From Antedon mediterranea (Eukaryota; Echinodermata; Crinoidea; Comatulida; Antedonidae): a DNA stretch of 64,000 bases. How positions within the stretch are numbered: position 1 is the stretch's first letter; each line of letters opens with the position of its first letter. Shown here piece after piece: positions 21,621 to 33,785 of the stretch. The DNA lies in assembly GCF_964355755.1 (NCBI RefSeq), contig NC_092674.1, positions 6,637,001 through 6,701,000 on the forward strand, given 5' to 3'. Below the pieces are notes generated by a model. It made no database searches and had not been told where the DNA came from. It was given only the letters and a program-made list of their open reading frames with translations. The position numbers and the translations under genes were made by a program.

Positions 21621-22580
21621 AGTGGAGAACATTAAAGAGGGAGCTTAAAATAAAAATACACAACGTAAATCATAAAAGGGTGAACAATGGGGGTGGTGGT
21701 ATAAATGGGTAAAACAATCGACTAACGTACAGAACATTTGTTGCTTATTAAATTCTGCTCTTTTTAAAGTCTGTTTTAGGCTCGAATATGCTGATCGTCT
21801 TATACTTAGGCATACTGTATGGCGTATACTTTAACATTTAGGTTCTATGCCTATCTATAGCATCCTAATTATATTTTTACTTTTCGGCTTAAAATTATGT
21901 TCTTTTCAAAATTAACAGACTTAATTGTTTCTTTCAGAGAATCTTACCACCGATTATTTAATTTCACTATTTTGTTATAGCGTTGGTATTTTTTTCTTTA
22001 TTGAATTAACGATTTCATTAAAACATTTGTTTGTGATCACAGATCGTAAACACGAATGAGACACGAATGAGACATTTGGCGAGAAGATTCGCTCGTTAAC
22101 ATCGAATTGATTGTCTCATTAAAAGTTTGACAAATAAAATATTATGCACAATAAACCTTCTGCCCTTCCCCTTCCACTAGATCACTTAAAACGTATACAT
22201 TTCAAAGTAGAGCACTATATACTACATGCACGAACGAGGGTTTGAAACGAAGAAAATTAATCACCGTAATATTGATACAAGGAAGCCATAAAGCCGCTGG
22301 TTATTACCGGTTTGATTACTTCCGAAATAAACACGGTTAAACACTTCATGTAAAGGACTCTTGTCCAAATACTGTAACCCTAGAAGCATTAATGAGGACA
22401 CCGTGACATTTGTGCGTTTGTTTAGTTTGTAGTTAATTACAGTTCGGTACCGAATATGAGAGGGGGAGGGGGGGGGGCTAGCTCAACGAATTTGAATCGG
22501 ACACTTAAGTTCTACTCCAGTGTGAATCAATTGATAAAGAGATATTGCTCGTGTCGAGGCATTGTGATTTTAAAATAGAA
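21621..22580. other. Unassigned AT-rich sequence
   Basis: Includes a direct duplication ACACGAATGAG (~22050-22073) and a poly-G-rich patch near 22460-22478. No gene recognised. Confidence 0.4.
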
Positions 22581-22584
22581 CACA

Positions 22585-22722
22585 GTGACATTACCGAATA
22601 TATTGTGGGATATTCCTGGTGTGAATTGTAGGAGAGACACTGTATTCACAGGACATAGGTGTCCCTTAATAGGGGTGTCTGCCCTCAATATAGTGGTGCT
22701 CCTCCAAAAAAAGGCCTTTCGT
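22585..22722 (+). mobile_element. D-family MITE, degraded
   Basis: GGTGTCCCTTAATAGGGGTG and CAATATAGTGGTGCTCC are D units. The flanking segment lacks the usual TTTCCCCTCGTTTC block and clear ends. Confidence 0.55.
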
Positions 22723-23920
22723 ACGTCACCATTCTTGGTAAGTATGTCAAATAACCATTGTGTACAATCAAACACAATTGGCCTGTACATTACTATACGA
22801 TCACACCAAGTAGGTGCTGGAAATTAGATATAACACTTGATTTTTTTAATGAAAATTTTTGCTTAGAATCGTTGAAGTCGTCTGATTTTAAATTTAAGCG
22901 TACACTAACCTCTTAAGATACGCCTTAAGCTGAAGGAGCATCTGATAATATTCAAAGCAGGTAGAATGGGAATATATAAATCACAAATCTTAGGATTTGT
23001 GAATTAAGTGTTGAGGCTATGATACTCTAACATATTCAAGTCTCTAGACTTTGGGCTAACGAATATTAAAAATAGGCCTACTCGTACTGTTAAACGGTAC
23101 TGGAAGTCGCTTTATAACGAAGATGTTTAGGCCTATCTGCTTACCTTCCTATGTATCGATAAACAAATGCACTATAATACATATTATTGTGATCTTGGCT
23201 TAACGAATAATATTGAAAGGGCCCGTTCAGACTCTTTCAGACAGCAATATACGGAGATAAGTTGCTTTCAACCATGGGCATAGTTATAAGCATTTATTTG
23301 ACTTAAGAATAGAGAAATAAGGTATTCTCAATGGTTTAAGAAATAATGTGATGGCCTATCAGATTCAATTACTCAGAAATACAAATTCTTCTCCAGTCTC
23401 TCATGATGACGTACAACGTTTTAGTTTTGTACTAACGATGAATATTAAAATATAACTTGTCATAGGGTTTATACACGGTGCAACAACCTCTCTTGTATAA
23501 TATATCTATGCTTAACTAGAGCAAATATTCGATGTGGTAATAGCCCATGTAAGTTAACATATGAGTGTTATGAAAACGGACAGAAAATGAGTTTTATTTT
23601 CATTTGAACATAATATTAATAAATATTACGTAATATTATTATGCGAACATGGATTTTGAGGTGTTCTTATTATAGATATCATGCCATGACGTCATAACCA
23701 TAAACATATCATGACAGCTATAATTATAGCCTGAAAGATTTAATATTGCAGAATATCACGAATATCGTTAGTCGTGCAACAGAAAATGTTATCGTCTGCT
23801 GGGTTTTACATTTTTTTTTAAACCTACTAATTACAAGTTCCAGTGTAAGACGTACCTGTACTATTAATTATTATATGTTCTCAACTATAGAGTAGAACCA
23901 AGAGAATCTAACAACAGGAT
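22723..23920. other. Unassigned AT-rich sequence
   Basis: No gene or repeat recognised. Scattered TAGGCCTA motifs occur near 23075 and 23130. Confidence 0.4.
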
Positions 23921-23924
23921 GATG

Positions 23925-24122
23925 AGCTCCAGAGATCAATGGTTTATCTGTGGCTCCGACACAATCTGTTCTACGCCCCTTAAACAGACACCGCGCACCG
24001 CGGAGAATAAAATTAATTTGTTGCAGTACTATTGGTATTTGTCGCAGCCAGACATAAGATCAAAAGACTGTTAGTGTTACGCGTTCCTATCTTGGCAAGG
24101 CGAGCTAAATCATGTCCTGTTG
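23925..24122 (+). repeat. G-family repeat (copy 2)
   Basis: GAGCTCCAGAGATCAATGGT, TTATCTGTGGCTCCGACACA, ACCGCGCACCGCGGAG, GTATTTGTCGCAGCCAGACA and TCCTATCTTGGCAAGGCGAG, then GTCCTGTTGTTA. This is the most complete of the three copies. The unit includes a GC-palindromic CGCGCACCGCG centre. Confidence 0.75.
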
Positions 24123-24139
24123 TTAGATGATTGCCTTGG

Positions 24140-24292
24140 TATGACCATTGTTAAGAGGAGAACTTCGTGACTTAACTTATATACTGGTATCTCCTTAATA
24201 AGGATTGGCTGTAAATGTTAAAACATTTTCCCCTCGTTTCTTTAACAGGAAAACGTCCCTAGTCTTAAAGGACCGATCCTACTGTAATTCAA
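24140..24292 (+). mobile_element. D-family MITE, degraded
   Basis: CTCCTTAATAAGGATTGGCT, GTTAAAACATTTTCCCCTCG, TTTCTTTAACAGGAAAACGT and the right end GATCCTACTGTAATT follow the family order. Confidence 0.65.
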
Positions 24293-25650
24293 ATATGACG
24301 GAGGGCGCTGTTTAAGAGCACTTTTTCCTATTTATTTTTAAGTCAATCACAGTTCACTGTTCTGCGTCTTCGTTTTCAAATTCTTCAATATATTATTGTT
24401 GGAATGGTTGTACTGAATAACGTCTTAAATACACCGGAAGGATTAAACAAAACCTAGAATAATTAGGATTAACTTAAGTAGGGCCTAACAAAATACATAT
24501 GGTAACTGGCAGACAAAGCTAATGGGATACACATACAAAGTGATATAAAATTAGCTAAATGATGCCTAAATGAACACATTGTTCATTCACATCCGCTAAA
24601 CAGCCGCATATTACATAAACTATTATTAAAACGAGTCAGCATTCTATGTTTTAATTTGATATACATTATGGTTTAAATGAGCTCGATTAAAACCCACCTA
24701 GATGGTTTAATGACAAACATTTGTATTTGTCGTAAAAAGGTTTTCTTGATTTCAATCAAAGTACTCTTTATTCCCATCAACCTTCGAAATATGTCGTAAA
24801 GTTGGATTGCATCATCATCTTATACAGTTTAACTGATTGATTGACTATAACATAGAATGGAGCATTTAAACATACCTCACCACTATAAAACACATTTACA
24901 TACAGTGGTTTTGAGTAAACGTTCAAGAAAAACAAATGTTGAGTTTATTTTGTTTGAAAACAAAAATTACAGTTTTGCAATGCAACATAAATGTTATTAG
25001 GACTTTCAAACACCATTTTTTAATTTGATAACATTTGTATGCAACAGTGTACATTACCGTATTTAATATTAATCATTATTAAATTAATACTGTAGTTAAC
25101 TACAGTAGATCAAAGTAGGAGACACCTGCGGCACCCAACAAAGTTGGATATTCTCTGAAGAAGAGTTGCCTCTTGTTTGTTTCATGGGAAAGTGTCACCT
25201 GGATGTACACTGTACGGGTATCCAAAACTTGTAAGCATATTGTAGGCTTATATGTAGGCTATACCATTACAGAATTTAACCGAAGTCACAGTGGATACAC
25301 TGGCATCGTACGGATGGTTGATAACAATAAATAGAAAAACAGAGCCGATACGATATCACACTCAAAAAACAAATCACGTAAAAACCATAATAAAATTTTC
25401 AAAATAGACCAAGAAGGTCAATCGATGTGACAAGCAAATAAAACATAATAATGTAATCATGTAAATCACTTTTTTTATTACTACAACACCCAAGTGAACC
25501 AGTACAAGGACCACAATGCCACCATACAAACAACTTTCACGTATTACTCATAAATAACAAAATAAAACATCAATATCTACTAACCACTAACAAACAAACA
25601 TTTCAATTTTGAATTCTTCTGGTGGGTTAAAAAAACATCAGAAATCTTCG
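24293..25650. other. Unassigned AT-rich sequence
   Basis: 25130-25210 (CACCCAACAAAGTTGG, GGGAAAGTGTCACCTGG) may be a very old D copy. No gene recognised. Confidence 0.4.
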
Positions 25651-25654
25651 TTAT

Positions 25655-26625
25655 TGTTTGACATTTGTAGTTTTCAACGTTTGAAATTTGACATATGTGA
25701 TTCGCAAAGTTTGACATTCGTGTTTCTCAACTTTTGACATTTCTGGTTTTCAATGTTTGAAATCTGACATTTGTGTCAACCTATGACAGTTGACATTCAT
25801 GGTTCTTAAAGTAATACGTTTGATATTGTCTGGTTTTCAATGTTTGACATTTGACATTTGTGTCAACCTATGACAGTTGACATGCATGGTTCTAAAGATA
25901 CAGCAGGGAGATACATCTCCCTGGATACAGTATGCATTTCTGGTTCTCAGCGTTTGAAATTATTGTGATTTTCAACGTTTGACATCTGAAATGTTGTGGT
26001 TGTCGTTTGACATTTGACATTTCTGATTCTCAAGGTTTGACATTTGACATTTCTGGTTCTCAAGGTTTGACATTTGACATTTCTGGTTCTCAACGTTTGA
26101 AATTATTGTGGTTTTCAACGTTTGACATCTGAAATGTTGTGGTTGTCGTTTGACATTTGACATGTCTGGTTCTCAAGGTTTGACATTTGATATTTTTGGT
26201 TCTCAAGGTTTGACATTTGATATTTCTGGTTCTCATCGTTTGCCATCTTACATTTGTGATTCTCAACGTTTAACATTTGACATGTTGTTCTCAACCTATG
26301 ATAGTTAACATTCGTGGTTCTCAATGTATGACATCTGACATATGTGGTTCTCAACTTGTGACATTTGACATTGAAGGTTATCAACCTTTTAAATGTTCAG
26401 TTTTGAAATTTGAAATACGTTGTTGTTTCATGGATCTGACATTTGTGGTTCTCAAGGTTTGACATTTGACATTTTTGGTTCTCGGCGTTTGACATTTGAC
26501 ATTAAATGGTTCTCAAGGTCACTGACATTTGACATTTCTGGTTATTAGCGTTTGGCATTTGGAACGTGGGGTTCTCAAACATTTGATATCTGACCTTTTG
26601 AAATTTAAAATTGTGTTCCTCAGGG
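25655..26625 (+). repeat. Degenerate ~29-30 bp minisatellite with higher-order blocks
   Basis: Units of the type GTTTGACATTTGACATTTCT plus GGTTCTCAA. Larger blocks are duplicated: one of about 143 bp (25941 and 26084) and one of about 87 bp containing TGTGTCAACCTATGACAGTT (near 25744 and 25831). Short frames of 60-90 codons across it are artefacts. Confidence 0.9.
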
Positions 26626-27424
26626 TTTAATCAAGGAAGCTTCGTGAGTTCATACCACGTATAAGTGGTATGGTACCTTTTATTTCTCGTATTTCTCAAA
26701 ATTTAAAAACAATCTGCGCTGTCTTCTTAATCCTCTTTATTATTAACATAATTATCGACCATTCAAAATAAACATTTAAACACGACAAAATGCAAATCTA
26801 TTTGCACTTTAAAATCATCAATAAATTTAGATAACTTTAGAGCCATACAAAAAAATGAAGTATACAAATTTAAAACGGAAATCCTTCCTTGAAAGAAAAG
26901 TACCATCATATAATTTACGAAAGCAGAAAGAAACTCGCATTCGTTTGAACTTCGAATGACCCCTGTGTTGACCTGACGCGTATAAATTTGGCTCATTAAT
27001 ATTCAGTTCATAAGTCTAGGGAAATAACAGTGATCAAAATGTGCAGATTCGCTTTTTAAAACATTCTAAATCAAGATATCTAGTGTATTTATATAGTGTT
27101 TCTAATTCTGTCCCAAAGTGTTCCGTTCATGCATTGTAGTTCCCTATCACTTACGATGCTATCTGAACCTTTAAGTGATGTCTCTCACAGTTATACGAAA
27201 GTCAGCTAGATACTTAGAAAGGAATATGGATGAAGAAAACATACAAAATGCTTAAACTTGGACGATATACAAAATAACATGTTTACTGTGGTTTTATTTT
27301 GTTCATGACTGCGGGGTTAACTTTACATGAATGACTAGAAAGAAAAAGCATGGAAGTAATCAAACATTGTATGTATATATCGCAATAATGAATACTGGAA
27401 AATGACGATGAAGAAAAATGATAT
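26626..27424. other. Unassigned AT-rich sequence
   Basis: Contains a short hairpin at 26651-26672 (CATACCAC, 6-nt loop, GTGGTATG). No gene recognised. Confidence 0.4.
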
Positions 27425-27591
27425 TAGTGATAACGAAGACAATGATGATGATGATGATGATGATGATGAAGATGATGATGACGATGACGAAGCTGCTGCT
27501 GCTGATGATGATGATATTAAAAGATTATGAAAATGATGATGAAGATGATGAGGAAGATGATGAGGAATAATGATGATGACGACAACGAACC

Positions 27592-27644
<53 letters not shown>

Positions 27645-27660
27645 CGGCTGTTAAAGAAAA
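27425..27660 (+). repeat. Trinucleotide microsatellite, (GAT)n and (GCT)n
   Basis: GAT runs at ~27443-27480, ~27501-27512 and ~27625-27642 alternate with GCT runs at ~27489-27503 and ~27590-27626. Frames through it encode poly-Asp/poly-Ala or poly-Ser (147 codons on minus). They lack other coding signs. Confidence 0.9.
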
Positions 27661-28125
27661 CGGTGATAACGATAACAATAAAGATAGAGATGTTAGTGGT
27701 AGTAGTGGTGATGAAGTTGAACAACGAAGGAGAAGAACAAAAAGAACAAAGACAAACGAGGTTGGTTTTGCAGATCATATGTTATATATTGTTATATAAA
27801 AAGAACTGATGTATAAACGACAGTTATGCTCATTAACAACAAGAATTTAATATATTAACCCAAGTGAAATACATTTGATAGAAGAGCTTACAATTACAAT
27901 TTTAACACACATCAATCAGACAAGACATAGCATTGCCGATGGCCTTTTTCAAGAGTAGAAGCAAACAGAGTTCAGAGATACGGAAGGAAGAAAGCAAATC
28001 ACGGGCAGCCAAAGCAATACTATAAATACATTACATCCGGTTAATATCTAATTAATTATATTGTACCGGCCTAGATTTATACTTATCAAATGAAAAATAA
28101 TAAGAGATTTCCCTAAGTCGTTTAG
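27661..28125. other. Unassigned sequence
   Basis: No gene or repeat recognised. Confidence 0.4.
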
Positions 28126-28127
28126 GC

Positions 28128-28500
28128 AAGGTACACACGGAGTTGAAAAAATACAAACAAAGGTACGACCGGAATTGGAAAAAAAATGCAATAAGGTCCG
28201 CCCCAGAGTTGAGAAAAAGATTACAAAGTTACGACACGAGTTGTACAAAATACAACCAAGGTACCAAAATACATCAAAGGTACTACCGGAGTTGAAATAT
28301 AGTATACAGCATTACGAGAGTGTTAAAAAAAACAAAGGTACGACCGGAATAGAAAAAAATACAACAAAGATACGACCGGAGTTTAAACAATACAACAAAG
28401 GCACGACCGGAGTTGAAAAAATACCATAAAGTACGATCGGAGTTGAAAAAATCCGACAAATTTACGACTGGAGTTGAAAAAAATACCATAAAGAATACAA
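28128..28500 (+). repeat. Degenerate ~31-bp minisatellite
   Basis: Units of the type ACGACCGGAGTTGAAAAAAT plus ACAACAAAGGT, diverged in length and sequence, roughly ten to twelve copies. Confidence 0.85.
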
Positions 28501-29924
28501 GAAAAGAAGCTATAGACAACGATGAGCATAATATCGTAAGAATGTTATGTCCTTGAGACACATAGGTTTCAAATGAATCAGCAGCAATCATCTTCTCAGA
28601 AAGAAAAACAGAAAACCATTCTCATAACAATCTATATTAATAACAATAATAAAGATAACACTTTAGGGACAACGTTTTTATATTTTCACAGGATTTTTAG
28701 TGCATTATTGATATTTATACAAGAATACATTGTGATTATAGACTAGCACAGCAAGTTCAATTTAATATACGGTTTAATTAATTACTTTAAAAGTGCCTAT
28801 GACCTTAATAAAGAAAGGAAAACTATAGATGAAAAATATAGTTCGTGCTTTCTTCGGCGTATCATAATGTATAATCGATGGCGAGCGTCCAGAATTTGAT
28901 GTAATTTCAATTTGAAATATATCTTTATGAATCTTGATCAGTTTGATAGAATTCTATGCAGAGCTCATCTATGGCAAGCCAAGTCCGCCAAAACAGTTTG
29001 GACCGTGACTATGAATACTTGGCTTACCATATTCATCTTCCTTTAAAATAGTAATCCGGTTTCTTTTTAAATATGGTTGGCTACTAAATGAGAAGTCGGA
29101 TATATAGGCCTATACAACATTCGCAAATGCTCTTATAATTTTTACTCCCAAAAAACCTGCTCTTATAAGGATAAACTCAGTAACCAAAAGTACCATACAT
29201 CAGACTTATTTTATCATCCACGTCAGAGATCAATTCAAAAACTTGAATGGGTCCTCCTAAAATAAAATGCACTCGGCACAAACGCGTCTGAGAGAACAAC
29301 ACGTAAACAGGAAAACATGCGTTCATTCAATAAAACCACAGAGACGATACCACCAAGTGTCCCCACTGGCTATACAAACCCGATAAACAGCCATTTTCAG
29401 GCACTTCAAAACTAAAATGACTTTCACACTAGACAATTTTAGCCTGCAGGTGACACGGAAAAGGGGGAAGACTCCGTCCATAGATATACAACGATATCAT
29501 TAATATTATGACGTCAGAAGTTTATCGTGAATTTTATGTTCTTTTAAATGTCAACGGCTCACTTGATAAGTTTTGCCAATTTAACAAGCGTCTAATTATT
29601 TGAGCCAAATCATCGACAGGGAGGCATTTTGGAGACAACTGAACTATATCTTATTCTCAGATTGGCAGTTGCTAATAAAAATGAAATAAAACACGAAAAA
29701 CACCAGCAGTTATGAGTTGATATTATAATTTGTACTATATGAGTATCAGCTGGTCAGAAAAATATCATAATTTTATGTCAAATCTCCGTTTTAAATTAGA
29801 AAAATCCACATCAAAAAGCTTACCGTATGACTACCCAGGGTTAACCGTCTGCCATCCCACAAAAGAAGGCCAACATTAACCTCAATGGTTTATTAATAAC
29901 GCAGTTTGTCTGGCGCGTATACTT
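28501..29924. other. Unassigned AT-rich sequence
   Basis: No gene, RNA or repeat copy recognised. Confidence 0.4.
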
Positions 29925-30053
29925 TCCAAAGATGTTCCCAAATATGGTATAGTGATATTCCTAAATATGGTATTGATATGACATCATCATGTCCATATAT
30001 GGGCACATCACGTATTTTTTGGTCAAACTAGTTTGATAGTGTAAACAGAGCTT
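29925..30053 (+). mobile_element. A-family MITE, left arm eroded
   Basis: CCCAAATATGGTATAGTGAT, GGTATTGATATGACATCATC, ATATATGGGCACATCACG and right end TTTGATAGTGTAAACAGAGC. The usual TCTACACTATCAAAC left terminus is missing. Confidence 0.8.
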
Positions 30054-30649
30054 TGGATGTATTTATATTTAATACTTCGTTTTATTGTCCGAGAGGCTCC
30101 AACTCATTCGCTTGTTTGTTCGTTTGCCTGTTCCTTTCATTTATTAATTTCTGTTCTATTGATTAAACCATTTTGATTTTGCAGTGAATTTAAAATAGTA
30201 AAACAAATTAGCATTTAGTATTTTCAAAAAACATAACAAATATAGTTAGCATAATCCACAAATAAAACCCAGCCGTTGAGTTCTCGTCAAAATGAAACCT
30301 TCTCATTCAGATGGTAATCAGCGACTTAACAACGTTACGTCGATTTACACGCAACATATCAAGACAAAACATCAAAAGACCATTTGTCACTATCATATAA
30401 AATTATGTATCAAATCACAGGAAGCTGCTTTAAGGCAAACTAGGCTGGGTTATAATAATAGGTGAACATTCACTACGAAAGCATCAATATTATTAATAGT
30501 CATATTATAACTGCAATATAATATATAATCAAGGTAATCTAACAACCCTTGATATTATAATAAAGACATGTTTTAGCGCAGATCATTAATCTACACTTAG
30601 CTTGTACTTTAATAATATAATTACAATAAAATTTTAATTTACCATAAAA
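30054..30649. other. Unassigned AT-rich sequence
   Basis: No gene or repeat recognised. Confidence 0.4.
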
Positions 30650-30885
30650 GTACAAAGACCCGTTTTACACAAAGGTCTTTTTACATAAAGGCCCGTTTTT
30701 TTTATATAGGATATGTTTTATCATGGTTTTACAAAAAGTCACATTTTACATAAAAATCTGTTTTACATAAACGCCCGTTTTACATACCATAGGCCTATAT
30801 GATACGTTTTACATGAATTCCTGTTTTACATAAAAGCCTGTTTTACATAAAGGTCTGTTTTACATAAAGGATCTGTTTTAAATAA
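30650..30885 (+). repeat. Degenerate 17-18 bp minisatellite
   Basis: Units such as CCTGTTTTACATAAAGG and its CCCGTTTTACATAAA variants, interrupted by diverged stretches. Confidence 0.75.
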
Positions 30886-31440
30886 ATAATTAAAATTATA
30901 TGATATTGAAACATAAGACTAGACACGTGACCACGAAATATTGAAAAAGAAACAAAATGTTTTATATTTCTAAACAAATTGTGGATGTGGTTAATATCAT
31001 ATAACACTGATCGAATAATTTGACTATCGTTTTTACCATTTTAATTAATATGAATTAATGAATATTAATTAGCTTATCAAGACAAGCCAATAGTATTCAT
31101 TCACTCTCAATTCAATTAACATTAACACTAACAAGTCTCATCAGTAACAGGTTTCCATCAAATCCAGATATGCAATTTGTTATTACCCACAATGCTTGTT
31201 TTGATAGTAACCATACATTTCAATTAATATTAAATTATTATTTATTTACTGTTTAATATTAATAACATATCCTTAAAAAACACAGGCAGAATGGTTATCG
31301 TCATGTCTGGTGTAATTCCCGACAAACTCAAAGAAACCTGTCTATAAGTCCTGAATATTTTCGTCACAATTTGTTTTAATTTTAGTGATAATGTACCGGT
31401 ATACGAATTAAATGACGTTTGAACATCAATTCATTTTTCA
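30886..31440. other. Unassigned AT-rich sequence
   Basis: No gene or repeat recognised. Confidence 0.4.
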
Positions 31441-31444
31441 TAAA

Positions 31445-31492
31445 GGGATACTATGCTGGGCCCCGAAGGTGTCCCCTTAATAGGAGTTATGA
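31445..31492 (+). mobile_element. D-family terminal fragment
   Basis: GGGCCCCGAAGGTGTCCCCT followed by TAATAGGAG matches a D end. The rest of the element is absent. Confidence 0.5.
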
Positions 31493-31857
31493 TTAAGCAG
31501 ATTTGATTGTCTGAAAACTAGCAAGATTATCCCACCAGGAACTCGACTCGACTACGTTTTTACATTCCGAATACTAACTAAATTTATATTATTCTAATTT
31601 CAACATCCTATTTGTGTTTTAAGTGATATAATCCCCGGTTCATCAATCTCACCTGGTATTGGATATAGATTATATAGTACGTGGTAGACAGTTAATTCAA
31701 CTATTTTTTAAGTCATCAGTATCTATTCAAATTCAAGATTATCCAAGACTTCTGAAGATCACTGGTTGGAGGTTGACCACAGCAGATTAGGATTAGAGTG
31801 TGTCTGTGATCTCTGTCATCTGGTGGATCACCGTTGAGGGATTAAATCACGGGTGTG

Positions 31858-31888
31858 ATGAGCAAGAAGAAATTACCAATCTTTAGAG
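31858..31888 (+). CDS. Possible tiny first coding exon (very tentative)
   Basis: An ATG opens ten codons (MSKKKLPIFR) followed directly by a splice-donor-like AGAG|GTATGA at 31889. The ~200 bp upstream is less AT-rich and non-repetitive and could be a 5' leader. No downstream exon with a matching phase-1 junction is visible. Short ATG-plus-donor combinations are common by chance. Confidence 0.12.
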
Positions 31889-31997
31889 GTATGACGTTTA
31901 CACGCTATCTCTATCGGAGATTCTTCAAACGCGTGTAGCCTAACGTTAATAAACCTGTCTGAATTTAGGTACCCGTTTATCCGGCACTAGGCCTACA

Positions 31998-32365
31998 CTG
32001 TGCGTGTGAACACAGCTCAGCTAAACTCGGCTCTCTATGCAGGCTTACTATGTGCGTGTGAACACAGCTCAGCTTAACTCGGCTCCATGCAGGCTTACTC
32101 GGTGCATGTGAACACAGCTCAGCTTAACTCGGCTCCATGCAGGCTTACTCTGTGCATGTGAACCCAGCTCAGCTTAACTCAGTTCTATGCAGGCTTACTC
32201 TGTCCGTGTGAACACAGTTCAGCTTAACCCCATTCAATGCAGGCTTACTCTGTCCGTGTGAACACAGCTCAGCTTAACCCCATTCAATGCAGGCTTACTC
32301 TGTGCGTGTGAACACAGCTCAGCTTAACTCAGTTCTATGCAGGGTTATTCTGTGCGTGCCAACAC
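31998..32365 (+). repeat. 50-bp minisatellite, ~8 units
   Basis: Units begin TGCGTGTGAACACAGCTCAG and continue CTTAACTCGGCTCCATGCAG, GCTTACTC. The GTGTGAAC markers fall at 32001, 32053, 32103, 32153, 32203, 32253, 32303 and 32353, so the period is almost exactly 50. Confidence 0.93.
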
Positions 32366-32685
32366 AGATTTGATTGATTTCTTTTAACTAATAAATACAG
32401 TCTCTTTTCGTTATTTCTTACATTGATTTATCATTTCTTTTTTTTTTAATCCAATACGGATCCACTTGTGTGTCCTCTCCAACGCAAATCAGCGACCCAT
32501 TTTAACTTGACTTAAGGTGCTTATAGGCCTAATATGTTATATTTATTGCTGATGATATAAAAAGAAGTGAATATCACATTATTCGATCACTAGATTGTTT
32601 CATATTACAGCCTAAATCAAAGTTTATTGCAAAAAACAATGTAATAAATTTTATTTTTAAATAAAGTACAAGGAGAAATGTCAGT
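32366..32685. other. Unassigned sequence
   Basis: No gene or repeat recognised. Confidence 0.4.
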
Positions 32686-32686
32686 A

Positions 32687-32735
32687 TTAACAAGGATCCT
32701 GAAGGTGTCCTGTTAATAGAGGCTCTACTGTCATA
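32687..32735 (+). mobile_element. D-family terminal fragment
   Basis: GATCCTGAAGGTGTCCTGTT followed by AATAGAGGCTCTACTGTCA carries a D end of the AGAGGTTCTACTGT type. Confidence 0.55.
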
Positions 32736-33045
32736 TTTGATATACTTATTCTTAGGCTATATATCTCAATGCTTTTTTGTGCCAAATACTAATTTCGTGT
32801 ACTCTATATAACTGAATTATTTATATGTAATACTATTCAAATTAAAATAACCATTATAGATTATGATATTAATTTAGCATAATGTTGTTATTAATATTCA
32901 CTGTTTATTGTTATCATAAAGGTTCATTTGAAGTACATTGTTATGTAGACAAGCCTATTGATCCATTAAAATCAGATAACAAAAATTAAATATTAATAAA
33001 GATAATAAAATATATAACACACAAGTAAATAGACCAAAAGGAAAA

Positions 33046-33105
33046 TTACTGACAATTACCATGCTGTGTGGTATCAGTGGCTGGGTCTCAAATTAAAATA
33101 ATCAT
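33046..33105 (+). repeat. Single-arm copy of the 62-kb palindromic element
   Basis: AAATTACTGACAATTACC, ATGCTGTGTGGTATCAGTGG and CTGGGTCTCAA match the left arm of the palindrome at 61965-62123. No opposing arm is present here. Confidence 0.65.
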
Positions 33106-33123
33106 AATAAAGTAAATAAAAAT

Positions 33124-33464
33124 CTTAAAGATATATTGTCCCCCAAAAACTTGAAAAATGAAGATTAATTAAATCAGACTTTGAATATGTTATTTTGTAG
33201 TTTTAATAAAGTTAATCACTTCCATAGAAAAAAAAACGAAAAAAAAAAAATGTTTTCACTTATAAAATGACAAAATAAATGGTTAAATTCAACCAAAAAT
33301 CCATTGGCTGGCAGCCAATTTGACCATTTTTTACTTTAAATTACATTTTTTTTTCCAATCCAATTTTTTGTAAAAGTGGATGACTATTATGTTACATTAA
33401 AATGGAATATTCAACAAAAACTGTTTTAAGAATTATTTTTTCAGGGGGACAATACATCTTTAAA
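33124..33464 (+). mobile_element. C-family MITE, complete
   Basis: Inverted ends CTTAAAGATATATTGTCCCC and GGGGACAATACATCTTTAA. Interior blocks AAAAATGAAGATTAATTAAA, TTTTGTAGTTTTAATAAAGT, a GGCTGGCAGCCAATTTGACC segment and ACATTAAAATGGAATATTCA recur in the other C copies. The ends begin and finish with TTAA. Confidence 0.85.
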
Positions 33465-33497
33465 GTTAAAATCAAAATGATAAAGTAAAACAGTCAG

Positions 33498-33785
33498 AAG
33501 GGCATGTAGCGCAGTGTATTCGACTACTGATTTTGAGATCGAGGGTCGAATCCAACTCTGGCCACAATGCTTGTATCTTTAGGCAAGATACTTTACTTAC
33601 ATTTGTCTCTCTCAACCCAGGTGTATAAATCGGTACCCGGTTAGATCAAGACACAATGTTGCGCTGATTACCAGCTGCATTATGGGAGTATGTTTCCACA
33701 CGTTTATATAAAAAAAAAATGACCGGGTAATATTGTTCAGCGCTTAGAGGTTTCACAACATTAGGTACTATATACCCAAGATATT
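33498..33785 (+). mobile_element. SINE family 2, complete copy
   Basis: Head with TAGCGCAGTGTATTCG and B box GGGTCGAATCC. Body AAGATACTTTACTTACATTT, AACCCAGGTGTATAAATCGG and GCTGCATTATGGGAGTATGT. Tail GCGCTTAGAGGTTTCACAAC and ATTAGGTACTATATACCC. Confidence 0.88.

Noticed and set aside
22527-22827. Frames of 80 and 87 codons
   Set aside because: They cross a degraded D-family element and show no protein motif.
27335-27778. 147-codon Ser-rich protein on minus, or acidic Asp/Ala protein on plus
   Set aside because: It is a trinucleotide microsatellite with no conserved flanks.
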